DNA from: Marinobacterium arenosum | Lineage (GTDB): Bacteria; Pseudomonadota; Gammaproteobacteria; Pseudomonadales; Balneatricaceae | DNA: 64,000 nucleotides | NCBI RefSeq assembly: GCF_019795155.1 | Contig: NZ_JAILYN010000011.1 | Coordinates: forward strand, 1-64,000 | Direction: 5' to 3' | Shown here: positions 17,358 to 26,469 of the stretch, one piece after another | Numbering within the stretch: position 1 is the stretch's first letter | How the letters are laid out: each line of letters starts with the position of its first letter | Made by a program: the position numbers and the translations under genes | The notes under the pieces: model-generated | Told to the model about the DNA's origin: nothing | Databases searched by the model: none | Seen by the model: only the letters and a program-made list of their open reading frames with translations

Positions 17358-18521
17358 TCAGAGAATAATATGCGGCAGGAAGCGGGACAGGTCCTGGGTG
17401 ATCGGGCCGGTGTCCTCGCGCAGCGAGATACCGGCCGGCTGGTCGTCCACCAGCCAGGAACCGATCAACGTGTGGTTGTCGCCGAACCGGGGCAGTGGCT
17501 GGTAGGCCTGCAGGATAAAGCCCTCGGCGCCGTAGTCGCCGTCGCTGTGGGCGATCCGCCGGCCATCGCGGACGATATCGATATTGGCCCCTTCGCGGGA
17601 GTAGATCGGCTTGCGTACGTAGCTGCGTAGCGCGCCGGCGGCCGGGTCGTCCTCGAAGTAGGCCGGCAGCAGGTTGGGGTGGTTCGGGAACAGCTGCCAC
17701 AGTAGCGGCAGCAGCGCCTTGTTGGACAATACGGTCTTCCACAGCGGCTCGATAAAGCGGGTGTGGCTGTCTATCACCGACGGGCCAAACTCCTCGCGCT
17801 GCATGAACTCCCAGGGGTAGAGCTTGAACAGCCAGCTGATCGGCTGCGCGGCCAGGTCGCAGAAGCGGCCGTTGGCGAGCAGGCCGATATCGTCTATATA
17901 GACGAAGTCGCAGTCGATGCCGGCCTGTTCGGCACAGTCTTGCAGGTACTGCACGGTGCCGCGATCCTCGACGGTGTCCTTGCAGCAGGCGAAGTGCAGC
18001 CGCTGCTGCGGCATTCGTCGCTGCAATTGGCGAAAACGCAGGATCAGCCGCTCCTGCAGCGAGTTGAACTGGTCGGCTTGCGCCGGCAACTGGCCACGGT
18101 CGACCTGCTGCTGCAGCCAGAGCCACTGCCAGAATCCGGTTTCGTAGAGGCTGGTGGGGGTATCGGCGTTGTTCTCGAGCAGCTTGGCCGGCCCGTTGCC
18201 GTCGTAGGCCAGGTCGATCCGGCTGTACAGGCTCGGTTCGCGCTCGTACCAGCTGCGTGCCAGCGCATCCCAGTAGATCGGCGGGATCTGGAAACGTTGT
18301 AGCAGTTGTTCGTCGCGTACCACCCGCTCGACCACCTCCAGGCAGAGCTGGTGGATCTCGGCGGTCGGTTGCTCCAGGTCGCGCTCGATCTGCTCCAGCG
18401 TGAACTGGTAGTAGGCGCTCTCGTCCCAGTAGGGCTCGCCATACAGGGTATGGAAATGGAAACCGTACTGGCGGGCGGTCTGGCGCCAGTCCGGCCGTTC
18501 GGCGCCGCCGATCCTGAGCAT
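17358..18521 (-). CDS. Glutathionylspermidine synthase-like ATP-grasp enzyme (YgiC/YjfC)
   Basis: A 387-residue protein of the GSP synthase C-terminal domain family. Recognisable parts are RIDLAYDGNGPAKLLENNADTPTSLYE (ATP/Mg region), KLYPWEFMQREEFG, LLPLLWQLFPNHPNLLPAYFE and KPIYSREGANI. It lacks the amidase half of E. coli Gsp, like YgiC and YjfC. These enzymes are thought to ligate a peptide or glutathione-like acid to an amine; the true substrate is unknown. Its start overlaps the stop of the DUF1190 gene (TGATG). It is the last of four genes with a K+ channel. Confidence 0.88.
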   Translation of the reverse strand: MLRIGGAERPDWRQTARQYGFHFHTLYGEPYWDESAYYQFTLEQIERDLEQPTAEIHQLCLEVVERVVRDEQLLQRFQIPPIYWDALARSWYEREPSLYSRIDLAYDGNGPAKLLENNADTPTSLYETGFWQWLWLQQQVDRGQLPAQADQFNSLQERLILRFRQLQRRMPQQRLHFACCKDTVEDRGTVQYLQDCAEQAGIDCDFVYIDDIGLLANGRFCDLAAQPISWLFKLYPWEFMQREEFGPSVIDSHTRFIEPLWKTVLSNKALLPLLWQLFPNHPNLLPAYFEDDPAAGALRSYVRKPIYSREGANIDIVRDGRRIAHSDGDYGAEGFILQAYQPLPRFGDNHTLIGSWLVDDQPAGISLREDTGPITQDLSRFLPHIIL

Positions 18522-19105
18522 CAGCTGCCCCAGCTGCCGCTGGAGCGTGCCCGGCTGCTGACGGTTTGGCCGAAGCCGCCGCGGCCGAGTACCTTGGCAC
18601 CGCCTTTCAGCGGGCGCAGGGCGTCACGGCCCACTTTCAGCTGCTGCTTGCCGTAACTGCCGAACAGGGTGCCGTCGGCGCCGACCCACTTGTTGTAGGC
18701 CTGCGAGTAGCGCGACTTGCTGCGGCCCAGCGGTTTGGAGCGGCGGAAGTCGAGGTCGAAATCGTCGTCGGTGGCGAAGTTCTCGCCCAGCATGAAGCCG
18801 GCCATCAACGGGATGAACATTGCACCGAGACCGGGATGGGCTTCGCAGTTGTCGTTGCCGAAGTCGTACTCGCAGTCGCGTTCGCTGCGGTACTGCGGCG
18901 CGCTGCGCTGCCAGTCGGCCTGCGCGTTGCGATAGGCCAGCTCGCACTGCTGCGACTGGGCCGGGTTGTCCAGTTCGCACTCCAGCGGTGTCTGGTAGAC
19001 CTTGGCCAACTGGCTGGAGTCGCAGCCGCTCAGGGTGGCGGCGCCGACCGCCAGCAGACCGGGTTTGCGCATCCAGTGTAGATCGATATGGCGGGTCCGT
19101 TTCAT
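18521..19105 (-). CDS. DUF1190 family protein (YgiB/YjfM-like)
   Basis: A 194-residue exported protein. A hydrophobic N-terminal stretch ends in LSGC at about 25-28, so it may be a lipoprotein. Paired cysteines are present in the mature part (CELDN..QQCELAY, DCEYDFGNDNCEAHP), and a Ser/Gly/Arg-rich tail follows. DUF1190 proteins always sit next to YgiC-like synthases and are candidates for the protein or surface that the synthase modifies. It overlaps the synthase gene by one base and follows DUF350 by 13 bases. Confidence 0.85.
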   Translation of the reverse strand: MKRTRHIDLHWMRKPGLLAVGAATLSGCDSSQLAKVYQTPLECELDNPAQSQQCELAYRNAQADWQRSAPQYRSERDCEYDFGNDNCEAHPGLGAMFIPLMAGFMLGENFATDDDFDLDFRRSKPLGRSKSRYSQAYNKWVGADGTLFGSYGKQQLKVGRDALRPLKGGAKVLGRGGFGQTVSSRARSSGSWGS

Positions 19106-19118
19106 CGTGCCACCTCGC

Positions 19119-19529
19119 TCAGTAGGTCATGGATGCGGCGTTCAGCAGGCCGATGGCGATCGACACGCCGCCCAGCACCACGCCGGCCGGCCACTCGTCT
19201 CCCTCGATCCGCTGGCTGATCTTCGGCATGAACAGCCGTACGATCAGGTAAGCGAGGATCTGGGCGATCAGTGCCACCACCGCCCAGACCGCGAAGTCGA
19301 GTAGCGAGATCGAGTTGCTGGCGGCGCTGGCCAGGGCGATCGAGAAACCGATGATCGCACCGGTCAAGGCACAGGCGGCGGCGCCGTTGCGCTCCTTGAC
19401 CAGCTTCCACTCGTCGTACGGGGTAAACAGGGTATAGAGCAGCTTGAACAGCAGCAGGGCGATCAGCGACAGGCCGAAGTACAGCGCGAAATCAACCAGG
19501 CCGATCAGGGTGTTGGTCAGGGCGTCCAT
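19119..19529 (-). CDS. DUF350 membrane protein (YjfL-like)
   Basis: A 136-residue integral membrane protein with four predicted helices (about 12-35, 50-72, 75-98 and 112-134), in the usual DUF350 two-repeat layout. ERNGAAACALTGAIIGFSIALAS is the typical first-repeat segment. Its function is unknown. Its position between a channel and DUF1190/synthase genes matches the E. coli yjfL-yjfM-yjfC order. Confidence 0.88.
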   Translation of the reverse strand: MDALTNTLIGLVDFALYFGLSLIALLLFKLLYTLFTPYDEWKLVKERNGAAACALTGAIIGFSIALASAASNSISLLDFAVWAVVALIAQILAYLIVRLFMPKISQRIEGDEWPAGVVLGGVSIAIGLLNAASMTY

Positions 19530-19580
19530 GCGGTCTCCTCTGGATTAGACGCGTTGGGGATTGTCTCGGTACATACTCAG

Positions 19581-20621
19581 TCAGCGGGCCGCCAGGGCCT
19601 GCCAGTCGAAATTCTTGATGCGGCCCGGCGCTATATAGTAGATCAGGCTGCCCGCCTTGATCCGTTTATCCAGCGACGGATTCAGGTCGGGCCGGCCGTC
19701 ATGGTCCAGGTCGACCGCGATCAGCGTGGCGCCGTAGTGTTCCTTCAGCGGGATGAACAGGTCGCGCACCGACAGCTCCGGCAGGCCGTCCGGGTAGGTG
19801 GTGGAGTACTGGGTCATGCCGCTGCCGGCGGTCAGCAACTCCTGGTGCAGCAGGCTGGAGCCGGGGTCCATCGCCGCCTTGACCAGCATCTCGGTGGAAA
19901 CCGACGGGGCGCATTCGACGGTCGGGCAGTGCTGTTTCAGCAGCCGGCTGAGCGATTCGTCGCGGAAGTAGGCGATGATGTGGGCCTGCGGGTTGCGGCT
20001 GTAGGCGTAAAGCGCGGCGGTCAGGGTGCTGTCGTCGGTACCGGTATCGACGATCAGCGTCGAGGCGTCTGCGATGCAGGCGCGGTCCATATCCTCGTCG
20101 TCGTTGAATGCCTGGCTGCGGATGAATTCGATCTCGCCGGGCAGCGGGTTTTCCATCTCGTCGGTGACGCACAGGCAGAGATTGCGGTTACGGTACTGCC
20201 GCGCTTCCAGCTGAAGCAGCTTGAGCAGGCTGGTGGTGCGCTCCGGATTCCAGCCGATCACCAGTATATGGTCGTGCAGGTTCAGATCTTTTTGTCCCAT
20301 GATGCCCTTTCTCCACTGTAAGGCACTGAATGCGGCCAGCTTGCCGACCGTCAGGGCGAACAGACCCAGGCCGAACGGAATCACCACCAGGGCGACAATC
20401 AGCTTGCCGCCGTGACTGGCGGGCGATAGATCGCCGTATCCGACCGTCGACGCGGTGACCACCAGCCAATACAGGAAATCGTCGCCCAGCAGGGCGGTTT
20501 CGCCGGCCGCCTTGAGCAGCAGCCAGCAGAGGCTGACATAAATAGCCAGCATCACCCCCAGCGCCTGCCAGTTCATCTGTTTCAGATGGCGGTAGATCAA
20601 CCGGCGGATAAACTTGAACAT
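19581..20621 (-). CDS. Potassium channel with RCK/TrkA-N domain
   Basis: About 346 residues. Two transmembrane helices (about 20-38 and 72-97) surround a selectivity filter TVGYGD at 59-64. A cytoplasmic Rossmann-type RCK domain follows (HILVIGWNPERTTSLLKLL, TLIVDTGTDDSTLTAALYAYSRN). This is the two-helix ligand-gated K+ channel layout. A GTG at 20624 precedes the ATG at 20621. It leads the four-gene unit with DUF350, DUF1190 and the GSP-synthase-like gene. Confidence 0.9.
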   Translation of the reverse strand: MFKFIRRLIYRHLKQMNWQALGVMLAIYVSLCWLLLKAAGETALLGDDFLYWLVVTASTVGYGDLSPASHGGKLIVALVVIPFGLGLFALTVGKLAAFSALQWRKGIMGQKDLNLHDHILVIGWNPERTTSLLKLLQLEARQYRNRNLCLCVTDEMENPLPGEIEFIRSQAFNDDEDMDRACIADASTLIVDTGTDDSTLTAALYAYSRNPQAHIIAYFRDESLSRLLKQHCPTVECAPSVSTEMLVKAAMDPGSSLLHQELLTAGSGMTQYSTTYPDGLPELSVRDLFIPLKEHYGATLIAVDLDHDGRPDLNPSLDKRIKAGSLIYYIAPGRIKNFDWQALAAR

Positions 20622-20800
20622 CACTGTTGCATACCTGTCCGCGACTTGGTCAGCGATTATCTTAGCGGCTGTATCCGGCTGCTGGCAAAGATCGTTTGTA
20701 CTGCGTGCCGGGCCGTGCGCTGACAGTTGGGACGGGGCCCGGATTCCCTTACAATGCGGCTCAATTTCATCTTAAGAGCTTGCTTGAGCAGGAGTAGCGC

Positions 20801-21151
20801 GTGGATCCACTGATTCTCTTTCTGATCACCGGGTTTGTTTCCATGTCGGCGGCGTTGAGTGCCGGCGCAATCAACAAGTTGCCGGATGAGAGCAAACCGG
20901 CCTTTGCGCAGACCCGCAACGGCATGGTCACCGTTGTGATGGCCGGCAACCTGGCGGCGCTGACGCTGGTCGGCGCAATGGCGTACGGTTTCCTGAAACT
21001 GGACTGGTGGATTCCGCTGCTGTGCATGTTCCTGACCTTCCCGGTGGTGCACCTGCTGTTTTTGCAGCGCCTGCTGGGCGAGGTGCGTAGTCTGATGCTG
21101 ATGATGCCGTTTGTGCTGGCGGCGATCGGCGCACTTTACTACTACTGGTAA
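20801..21151 (+). CDS. Small integral membrane protein of unknown function
   Basis: A 116-residue protein with four hydrophobic segments covering most of the chain. It begins at a GTG preceded by AGGAG at 20790-20794. No family was recognised. It lies six bases before rmuC and is likely in the same transcript. A role in the membrane close to RmuC is possible but only by position. Confidence 0.8.
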   Translation: MDPLILFLITGFVSMSAALSAGAINKLPDESKPAFAQTRNGMVTVVMAGNLAALTLVGAMAYGFLKLDWWIPLLCMFLTFPVVHLLFLQRLLGEVRSLMLMMPFVLAAIGALYYYW

Positions 21152-21157
21152 GCCCGG

Positions 21158-22507
21158 ATGGATGCGACCTCGCTGCTGATCGGCCTGCTGCCCGGACTGC
21201 TGGGATGCGGCTTGTTGCTCTGGCGGCAGCAGCTGCTGCGTAACCGTTGGCAGCAGCAACAACATCAGCTGGAGCTGGAGCAGACCCGGCTGCAGACCGA
21301 GCTGGAACGGCTGCCGCAGCTGGAGCAGCGCCAGGCGGAACTGCAGCAGCAGCGTGACCAGTTGCAGCGGGTGTTGGCGGCGCGCAGCGAAGCGGTTGCC
21401 GAACTGGAAACCCGGTTGGCGGCGGAACGCGAGGCCCACGCCGATAAACTGGCGACGCTGCAGGAGGCGCGTGAGCAGCTGAAGGTGGAGTTCCAGCAGC
21501 TGGCCAACCGGATCTTCGAAGACAAGTCGGCCAAGTTCAGCAGCGCCAACCAGCAGCAGATCGGCCACCTGCTGACGCCGTTGCGTGAGCAACTGGGCGA
21601 GTTCAAGCGGCGGGTCGAGGACAGCTACGACAAGGAGTCCAAGGACCGGCGTGCACTCTACGAGCAGATCCAGCAGCTCAAGCAGCTCAACCAGCAGATG
21701 AGCCAGGATGCGCTGAACCTGACCAACGCCCTGAAAGGGGAGAGCAAGGCGCAGGGCAACTGGGGCGAACTGGTGCTGGAACGGGTGTTGGAGCAATCCG
21801 GCCTGCGCAAGGGCTACGAATACGAAGTGCAGGTGTCGCTCAACCAGCAGGGCCGTCGTTACCTGCCCGACGTGATCGTTCGGCTGCCGGACGACAAGGA
21901 TGTGATCGTCGATTCCAAGGTGTCGCTGACCGCTTACGAGCGTTACTGCAGCAGCGACGACGAAACCGAACGCCAGCGCTACCTGCAGGAGCATCTGCAG
22001 TCGCTGCGCGGCCATATCAAGGGGCTCGGCGACAAAGCCTACCAGCAGCTGGAGGGGATACGCTCGCTGGATTTCGTGCTGCTGTTCGTGCCGGTGGAGG
22101 GGGCCTTCCTGCTGGCGTTGGAGCAGGACAGCAACCTGTTCGGCGAGGCGTTCGAGCGCAATATCATCCTGGTCAGCCCGGCCACGCTGCTGGTGACGCT
22201 GCGCACCATCCACAATATCTGGCGCTACGAGTACCAGAACCGCAACGCCCAGGAGATTGCCCGCCGTGGTGGCGAGCTGTACGACAAGTTCGTCGGTTTT
22301 ATCGAATCGCTGGATGAGCTGGGCCGTCACCTGGATCGCACCCAGCAAGCCTACGAGACCGCGCGCAAACGGCTTAGCAGCGGGCGTGGTAATCTGGTCA
22401 ATCAGGCGGCCGCACTGCAGAAGCTTGGCGTGGCCGGTAAGAAAAAGCTGCCACGGGCGCTCAGCGAGCAGGCCCGAGACAGCGATCCGCAGGAGCTTGA
22501 ATCATGA
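21158..22507 (+). CDS. rmuC: DNA recombination protein RmuC
   Basis: A 449-residue protein. An N-terminal membrane helix (about 5-22) is followed by a long Gln/Glu/Leu coiled coil (about 30-110) and the conserved RmuC nuclease-like domain (SKAQGNWGELVLERVLEQSGLRKG, LPDVIVRLPDDKDVIVDSKVSLTAYERY, LVSPATLLVTLRTIHNIWRYE). RmuC limits inversions and DNA rearrangement at short inverted repeats, notable in a genome rich in REP palindromes. Its stop overlaps the next gene (ATGA). Confidence 0.93.
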   Translation: MDATSLLIGLLPGLLGCGLLLWRQQLLRNRWQQQQHQLELEQTRLQTELERLPQLEQRQAELQQQRDQLQRVLAARSEAVAELETRLAAEREAHADKLATLQEAREQLKVEFQQLANRIFEDKSAKFSSANQQQIGHLLTPLREQLGEFKRRVEDSYDKESKDRRALYEQIQQLKQLNQQMSQDALNLTNALKGESKAQGNWGELVLERVLEQSGLRKGYEYEVQVSLNQQGRRYLPDVIVRLPDDKDVIVDSKVSLTAYERYCSSDDETERQRYLQEHLQSLRGHIKGLGDKAYQQLEGIRSLDFVLLFVPVEGAFLLALEQDSNLFGEAFERNIILVSPATLLVTLRTIHNIWRYEYQNRNAQEIARRGGELYDKFVGFIESLDELGRHLDRTQQAYETARKRLSSGRGNLVNQAAALQKLGVAGKKKLPRALSEQARDSDPQELES

Positions 22508-23145
22508 TTTCGGTGGTGGGTTACGGTTCGTTGCTGTCAGAACGCTCGGCCCGGGAGACGGTGCCGGGGCTGATCAATTACCGGCTGGTCGAGGTGCCCG
22601 GCCACCGGCGTATCTTCAACAAGGTCGGGGTGGTGTTCTTCAGTCGTCACGGTGCCAGTGCGGACAGCCTGGAGATCGCCTCCTGCTCCACCGAACCCTC
22701 ACCGGGCAGCGCGATGATCTGCGCCCAATTCGAGCTGGATGAGGTGGATTTTGCCGCCCTCTACGAGCGCGAACACCGCTACCGCTGGATTGAGGTGGAA
22801 ACCCATGACCGCCACGGCCATGTCCGCACCGGGCGGATGTGTACCGGCTACAACGACCGCGACTACCGGTTGAACAAATGCATCACGCCGCAGGAGTACC
22901 AGCAGCGGGTCGGCCAGTATTACGGCGGCGCACTCTGGCGTGACGATATTCTGCCGTTTCCCCGTTACCTGGCGTTCTGCCTGCAGGCGGCCGCGGAAAA
23001 CGGCGCCGACGTCCTGGGCAATTTTCTCGATACCAGTTTCCTGGCCGACGGTATCACCAGCATTCGTCAGTATGTCTCCCAGCACCCGCAACTGCGCAAC
23101 TGGCGCGAGATGGATACCGGTTACAGTTATCTGAAAGTCAGGTAA
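22504..23145 (+). CDS. Gamma-glutamylcyclotransferase-like fold protein
   Basis: A 213-residue protein. VVGYGSLLSERSA at 4-16 is the substrate-pocket loop of the GGCT/ChaC/BtrG superfamily. A catalytic Glu is likely in FAALYEREHRYRWIEVE. A C-terminal extension (about 140-213) is longer than in simple GGCT proteins. It overlaps rmuC by four bases. Superfamily is fairly clear; the substrate is unknown. Confidence 0.75.
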   Translation: MISVVGYGSLLSERSARETVPGLINYRLVEVPGHRRIFNKVGVVFFSRHGASADSLEIASCSTEPSPGSAMICAQFELDEVDFAALYEREHRYRWIEVETHDRHGHVRTGRMCTGYNDRDYRLNKCITPQEYQQRVGQYYGGALWRDDILPFPRYLAFCLQAAAENGADVLGNFLDTSFLADGITSIRQYVSQHPQLRNWREMDTGYSYLKVR

Positions 23146-23801
23146 GCGGCGTACGGCCTGTTGCGCGAAGCGAACAGTCCGCACCGGGTGTGACCTCGGT
23201 CGTAGCGGCCCGCTTTTTATACGCCTTGAGTGCCGCAGGCGGCTGGCTTGGGGAGTGATCGGGTCTGAAGGTCGCGACTGAACCTGCCCGGCCGGAGCCC
23301 TCCTACAACGGTTCCGCTGCTTATTGCTAACTATCCGGCAATACCAAAGCCTGTAGGGGGCGGGCCCGGCTGACCAGAACGCCGCAGGTGTTCTGTTGCC
23401 AGCCCGAAAAATGACCAGTTTGTCATCGGAAGAAAATCAAAATTAAGTGTTGATTTTTCCGGTTTTTATCAAAATCAAGTTTTGATTATTCTGTTTCATA
23501 TCAGCATTAAATCTTGATTTTTGTTTAAATTTTGAGCAGTAACTCGCAGCTGTGCTTTAATTGCAGGGGCGGCAAACTTATGCACCCTGGATCGGCTAGC
23601 AAATTGAAATGCAACAGAATTCAGATCTAAAGGTGGCAAAGATTTGCCGATACTAATAACCAGCCGATACTGACTCCCGGCTGAATACTCCATGAGCCAA
23701 AGCGTTGCCCTTTATTTACTGCTGGCAGTGAAAGTTGGTTTGGAATTTGCTTAAATCTGCACAAAGCCCTGTGCGACATGAGAACTACAGGTCCGCAAAA
23801 G
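23146..23801. other. Intergenic region before ftsA
   Basis: No gene is supported; frames are short and have no family resemblance. The first part holds GTAGGAGG-type palindromes (23275-23370). From 23430 to 23530 composition shifts to AT-rich with four TTGATTTT/AAAATCAA octamers. No trace of ftsQ or ddlB is seen. Confidence 0.6.
23433..23521. promoter_or_regulatory. Cluster of four TTGATTTT/AAAATCAA octamers, putative operator
   Basis: Octamers occur at 23433-23440 (AAAATCAA), 23450-23457 (TTGATTTT), 23471-23478 (AAAATCAA) and 23514-23521 (TTGATTTT). A 19-bp palindrome with 7-bp arms, ATCAAAATCAAGTTTTGAT, lies at 23468-23486. The spacing resembles a multi-site operator upstream of ftsAZ. The regulator is unknown. 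Confidence 0.5.
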
Positions 23802-25052
23802 ATGCTTGCTGATAACAATATGATCGTTGCTCTCGATATAGGCACCTCGAAAGTGGTTTGCCTGGTCGGCGAAGTGACCCCCGATGGCGCCATCGAACTG
23901 GTCGGTATCGGCTCGCATCCGTCACGCGGTATGAAGCGCGGCGTGGTGGTCAATATCGAATCCACGGTCAGCTCGATCCAGCGGGCGGTGGAGGAGGCCG
24001 AACTGATGGCCGGCTGTAAGATCCACTCGGTCACGGTCGGTATTGCCGGCAGCCATATAAAGAGTATGAACTCGCACGGCATGGTGGCGGTGCGAGAGCG
24101 CGAGATCACCGAGTATGACCTGGAGCGGGTGATCGAGGCGTCCCGGGCGGTGGTGTTCCCGGCCGATCAGAAGATCCTGCATATTTTGCCGCAGGAGTAC
24201 CTGATCGATAACCAGGAGGGGATCAAAGAGCCGCTGGGCATGTCCGGCGTGCGGCTGGAAGCGCGGGTTCACCTGGTGACCGGCTCGCTCAACGCGGTGC
24301 AGAACATCGACAAGTGTATCCGTCGCTGTGGCCTGGAAGTGGATGCCATCGTGCTGGAGCAGCTGGCGTCCAGCTACGCGGTGCTGACCGAGGATGAGAA
24401 GGAGCTGGGCGTCTGCATGGTGGATATCGGTGGTGGCACCACCGATATCGCGATCTTTACCGGCGGGGCGATCCGCCATACCGGGGTGTTGCCGATTGCC
24501 GGCGACCAGGTGACCAACGATATCGCCATGGCGCTGCGCACGCCGAGCCAGCACGCCGAGGCGATCAAGACGCGCTATGCTTGCGCGTTGGCGCAGTTGG
24601 CCAGTGTCAACGAGATGATCAAGGTGCCCAGCGTCGGCGACCGGCCGCCGCGTGATCTGTCGCGCCAGGCACTGGCCGAGGTGGTCGAGCCGCGCTACGA
24701 CGAGTTGTTCAGCCTGGTACGGGCGGAGCTGCGTCGCTCCGGTTTTGAAGATCTGGTGGCGGCCGGTATCGTGCTGACCGGCGGTACCTCCAAGATGGAG
24801 GGCGCGGTCGAGCTGGCCGAGGAGATCTTCCATATGCCGGTGCGGCTGGCCAAGCCGCAGGGCGTACGGGGTATGGAGGAGGTGATGTCGAACCCGATCT
24901 ATGCCACCGGCATGGGGCTGTTGCTCTATGCCAAGCAGAATTTTGAACCATCGCAATCACCGGTACCGCTGGTGGCTGAATCGATGGAACCGAGGGAACC
25001 GGCAGATGGGCTGATGAGCCGCATGAAAGCCTGGTTCCAGGGGAATTTTTAG
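23802..25052 (+). CDS. ftsA: Cell division protein FtsA
   Basis: A 416-residue actin-fold protein. The phosphate-1 loop is MIVALDIGTSKVVCLVGEV, phosphate-2 is CMVDIGGGTTDIAIF and the adenosine motif is GIVLTGGTSKMEG; subdomain 1C lies near 85-165. The C-terminal amphipathic helix (LMSRMKAWFQGNF) is the membrane-targeting sequence. FtsA tethers FtsZ to the membrane. Starts at 23778, 23802 and 23820 are in frame; 23802 fits known FtsA N-termini best. It is followed by ftsZ as usual, but no ftsQ lies upstream. Confidence 0.95.
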   Translation: MLADNNMIVALDIGTSKVVCLVGEVTPDGAIELVGIGSHPSRGMKRGVVVNIESTVSSIQRAVEEAELMAGCKIHSVTVGIAGSHIKSMNSHGMVAVREREITEYDLERVIEASRAVVFPADQKILHILPQEYLIDNQEGIKEPLGMSGVRLEARVHLVTGSLNAVQNIDKCIRRCGLEVDAIVLEQLASSYAVLTEDEKELGVCMVDIGGGTTDIAIFTGGAIRHTGVLPIAGDQVTNDIAMALRTPSQHAEAIKTRYACALAQLASVNEMIKVPSVGDRPPRDLSRQALAEVVEPRYDELFSLVRAELRRSGFEDLVAAGIVLTGGTSKMEGAVELAEEIFHMPVRLAKPQGVRGMEEVMSNPIYATGMGLLLYAKQNFEPSQSPVPLVAESMEPREPADGLMSRMKAWFQGNF

Positions 25053-25138
25053 CGCCCGGTCCTGCCGGCGCCGCAGTAAAAGATGACGACAGGCTCCGAA
25101 GTGGTAGTTGGAGCGCTGAACCTGGAAGGAGAAGAATA

Positions 25139-26350
25139 ATGTTCGAGATGGTGGACAGTGTGCCGCAAAGCGCAGTGATCAAGGTGGTCGGCGTGGGCGG
25201 CGGCGGCGGCAACGCCGTACAGCATATGGTCAACACCTCGGTGGAAGGTGTTGAGTTCATCTGTGCCAACACCGATGCCCAGGCACTGAACAATATGGCG
25301 GCCCGTACCGTAGTCCAGATCGGCGGCGAGCTGACCAAGGGGCTGGGCGCCGGTGCCAACCCGGATGTTGGTCGCCAGGCGGCGATCGAAGACCGTGAGC
25401 GGCTGGCCGAAATGCTCGGCGGCGCCGATATGGTGTTCATCACCGCCGGCATGGGCGGTGGTACCGGCACCGGTGCCGCGCCGATCGTTGCCGAAGTGGC
25501 CAAGGAGCTGGGTATCCTGACCGTAGCGGTGGTCACCAAGCCGTTCCCGTTCGAGGGTCGCAAGCGGCTGAAGATCGCCGAGGAGGGGATCAAGGAACTG
25601 AAGGAATGCGTCGACTCGCTGATCATCATCCCGAATGAGAAGCTGCTGCCGGTACTGGGTAAGAACTGCAGCCTGCTGAACGCCTTCAACACCGCCAATG
25701 ATGTATTGAAAGGTGCGGTGCAGGGGATCGCCGATCTGATCATCCGTCCGGGTATGATCAACGTTGACTTCGCCGACGTACGTACCGTGATGTCCGAGAT
25801 GGGCATGGCGATGATGGGCACCGGCAGTGGTACTGGCGAGAGCCGCGCCGTCGAGGCGACCGAAGCGGCGATCAAGAGCCCGCTGCTGGAAGATGTCGAT
25901 CTGAAAGGCGCCAGCGGCATCCTGGTCAACATCACAGCCGGCCTGGATCTGAGCCTGGGCGAGTTCTCCGAAGTGGGGCAGATCGTCGAGGAATACGCCT
26001 CCGAGGAAGCCACCATCGTGGTGGGTACCGTTATCGATCCGGAGATGACCGATCAGCTGACCGTGACCGTGGTGGCAACCGGCCTGGGTCGCGCGGTGCA
26101 GCAGGAGGTGCGGGTGGCCAACGGCGGTACCACCAGCGCGGTGGCCGCCGGCCGCAGCAGTACCCTGACCACCGACTTCAGCCAGCTGGAACTGCCGACC
26201 GTACTGCGCAACCGGCAGAGCGAATCGGCCCGGCCGAAAGTGGTCGAAGAGGTCGAGTCCTACGATCTGCCGGAACCGGCGCTGAAAACCGGTACCGACG
26301 ATATGGAGTTCCTGGATATCCCGGCCTTCCTGCGTCGTCAGGCTGACTAA
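25139..26350 (+). CDS. ftsZ: Cell division protein FtsZ
   Basis: A 403-residue tubulin homologue. The GTP-binding signature is GMGGGTGTGAAP and the T7 loop is NVDFADVRTVMSEMG with the catalytic Asp. A short variable linker follows, and the C-terminal FtsA/ZipA-binding peptide is DIPAFLRRQ. GGAAGGAGAA precedes the ATG at 25139. A strong terminator follows within 30 bases, so ftsZ ends the transcript and lpxC is not next, unlike most proteobacteria. Confidence 0.96.
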   Translation: MFEMVDSVPQSAVIKVVGVGGGGGNAVQHMVNTSVEGVEFICANTDAQALNNMAARTVVQIGGELTKGLGAGANPDVGRQAAIEDRERLAEMLGGADMVFITAGMGGGTGTGAAPIVAEVAKELGILTVAVVTKPFPFEGRKRLKIAEEGIKELKECVDSLIIIPNEKLLPVLGKNCSLLNAFNTANDVLKGAVQGIADLIIRPGMINVDFADVRTVMSEMGMAMMGTGSGTGESRAVEATEAAIKSPLLEDVDLKGASGILVNITAGLDLSLGEFSEVGQIVEEYASEEATIVVGTVIDPEMTDQLTVTVVATGLGRAVQQEVRVANGGTTSAVAAGRSSTLTTDFSQLELPTVLRNRQSESARPKVVEEVESYDLPEPALKTGTDDMEFLDIPAFLRRQAD

Positions 26351-26376
26351 TCCAGCTAACAGAACTTCCAGGTTCG

Positions 26377-26406
26377 AGCCGCCCGCACCGTCGGGCGGCT
26401 TTTTTA
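26377..26406 (+). terminator. Rho-independent terminator after ftsZ
   Basis: AGCCGCCCG pairs perfectly with CGGGCGGCT around CACCGT, followed by TTTTTATTT. Confidence 0.93.
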
Positions 26407-26469
26407 TTTGGCAGTTTCCAGTTAACAGGATTGAGTTAACAGCGGGCCCTGAGGAGTGTCGCGGCGCTT

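Noticed and set aside
20657-22348. 563-codon frame antisense to rmuC
   Set aside because: It is a mirror of the Gln/Leu-rich coiled coil of RmuC and has no recognisable domain or start signal.
23496-23693. Possible ftsQ remnant upstream of ftsA
   Set aside because: The frame lies on the minus strand, and neither strand shows POTRA-like or FtsQ-like sequence.
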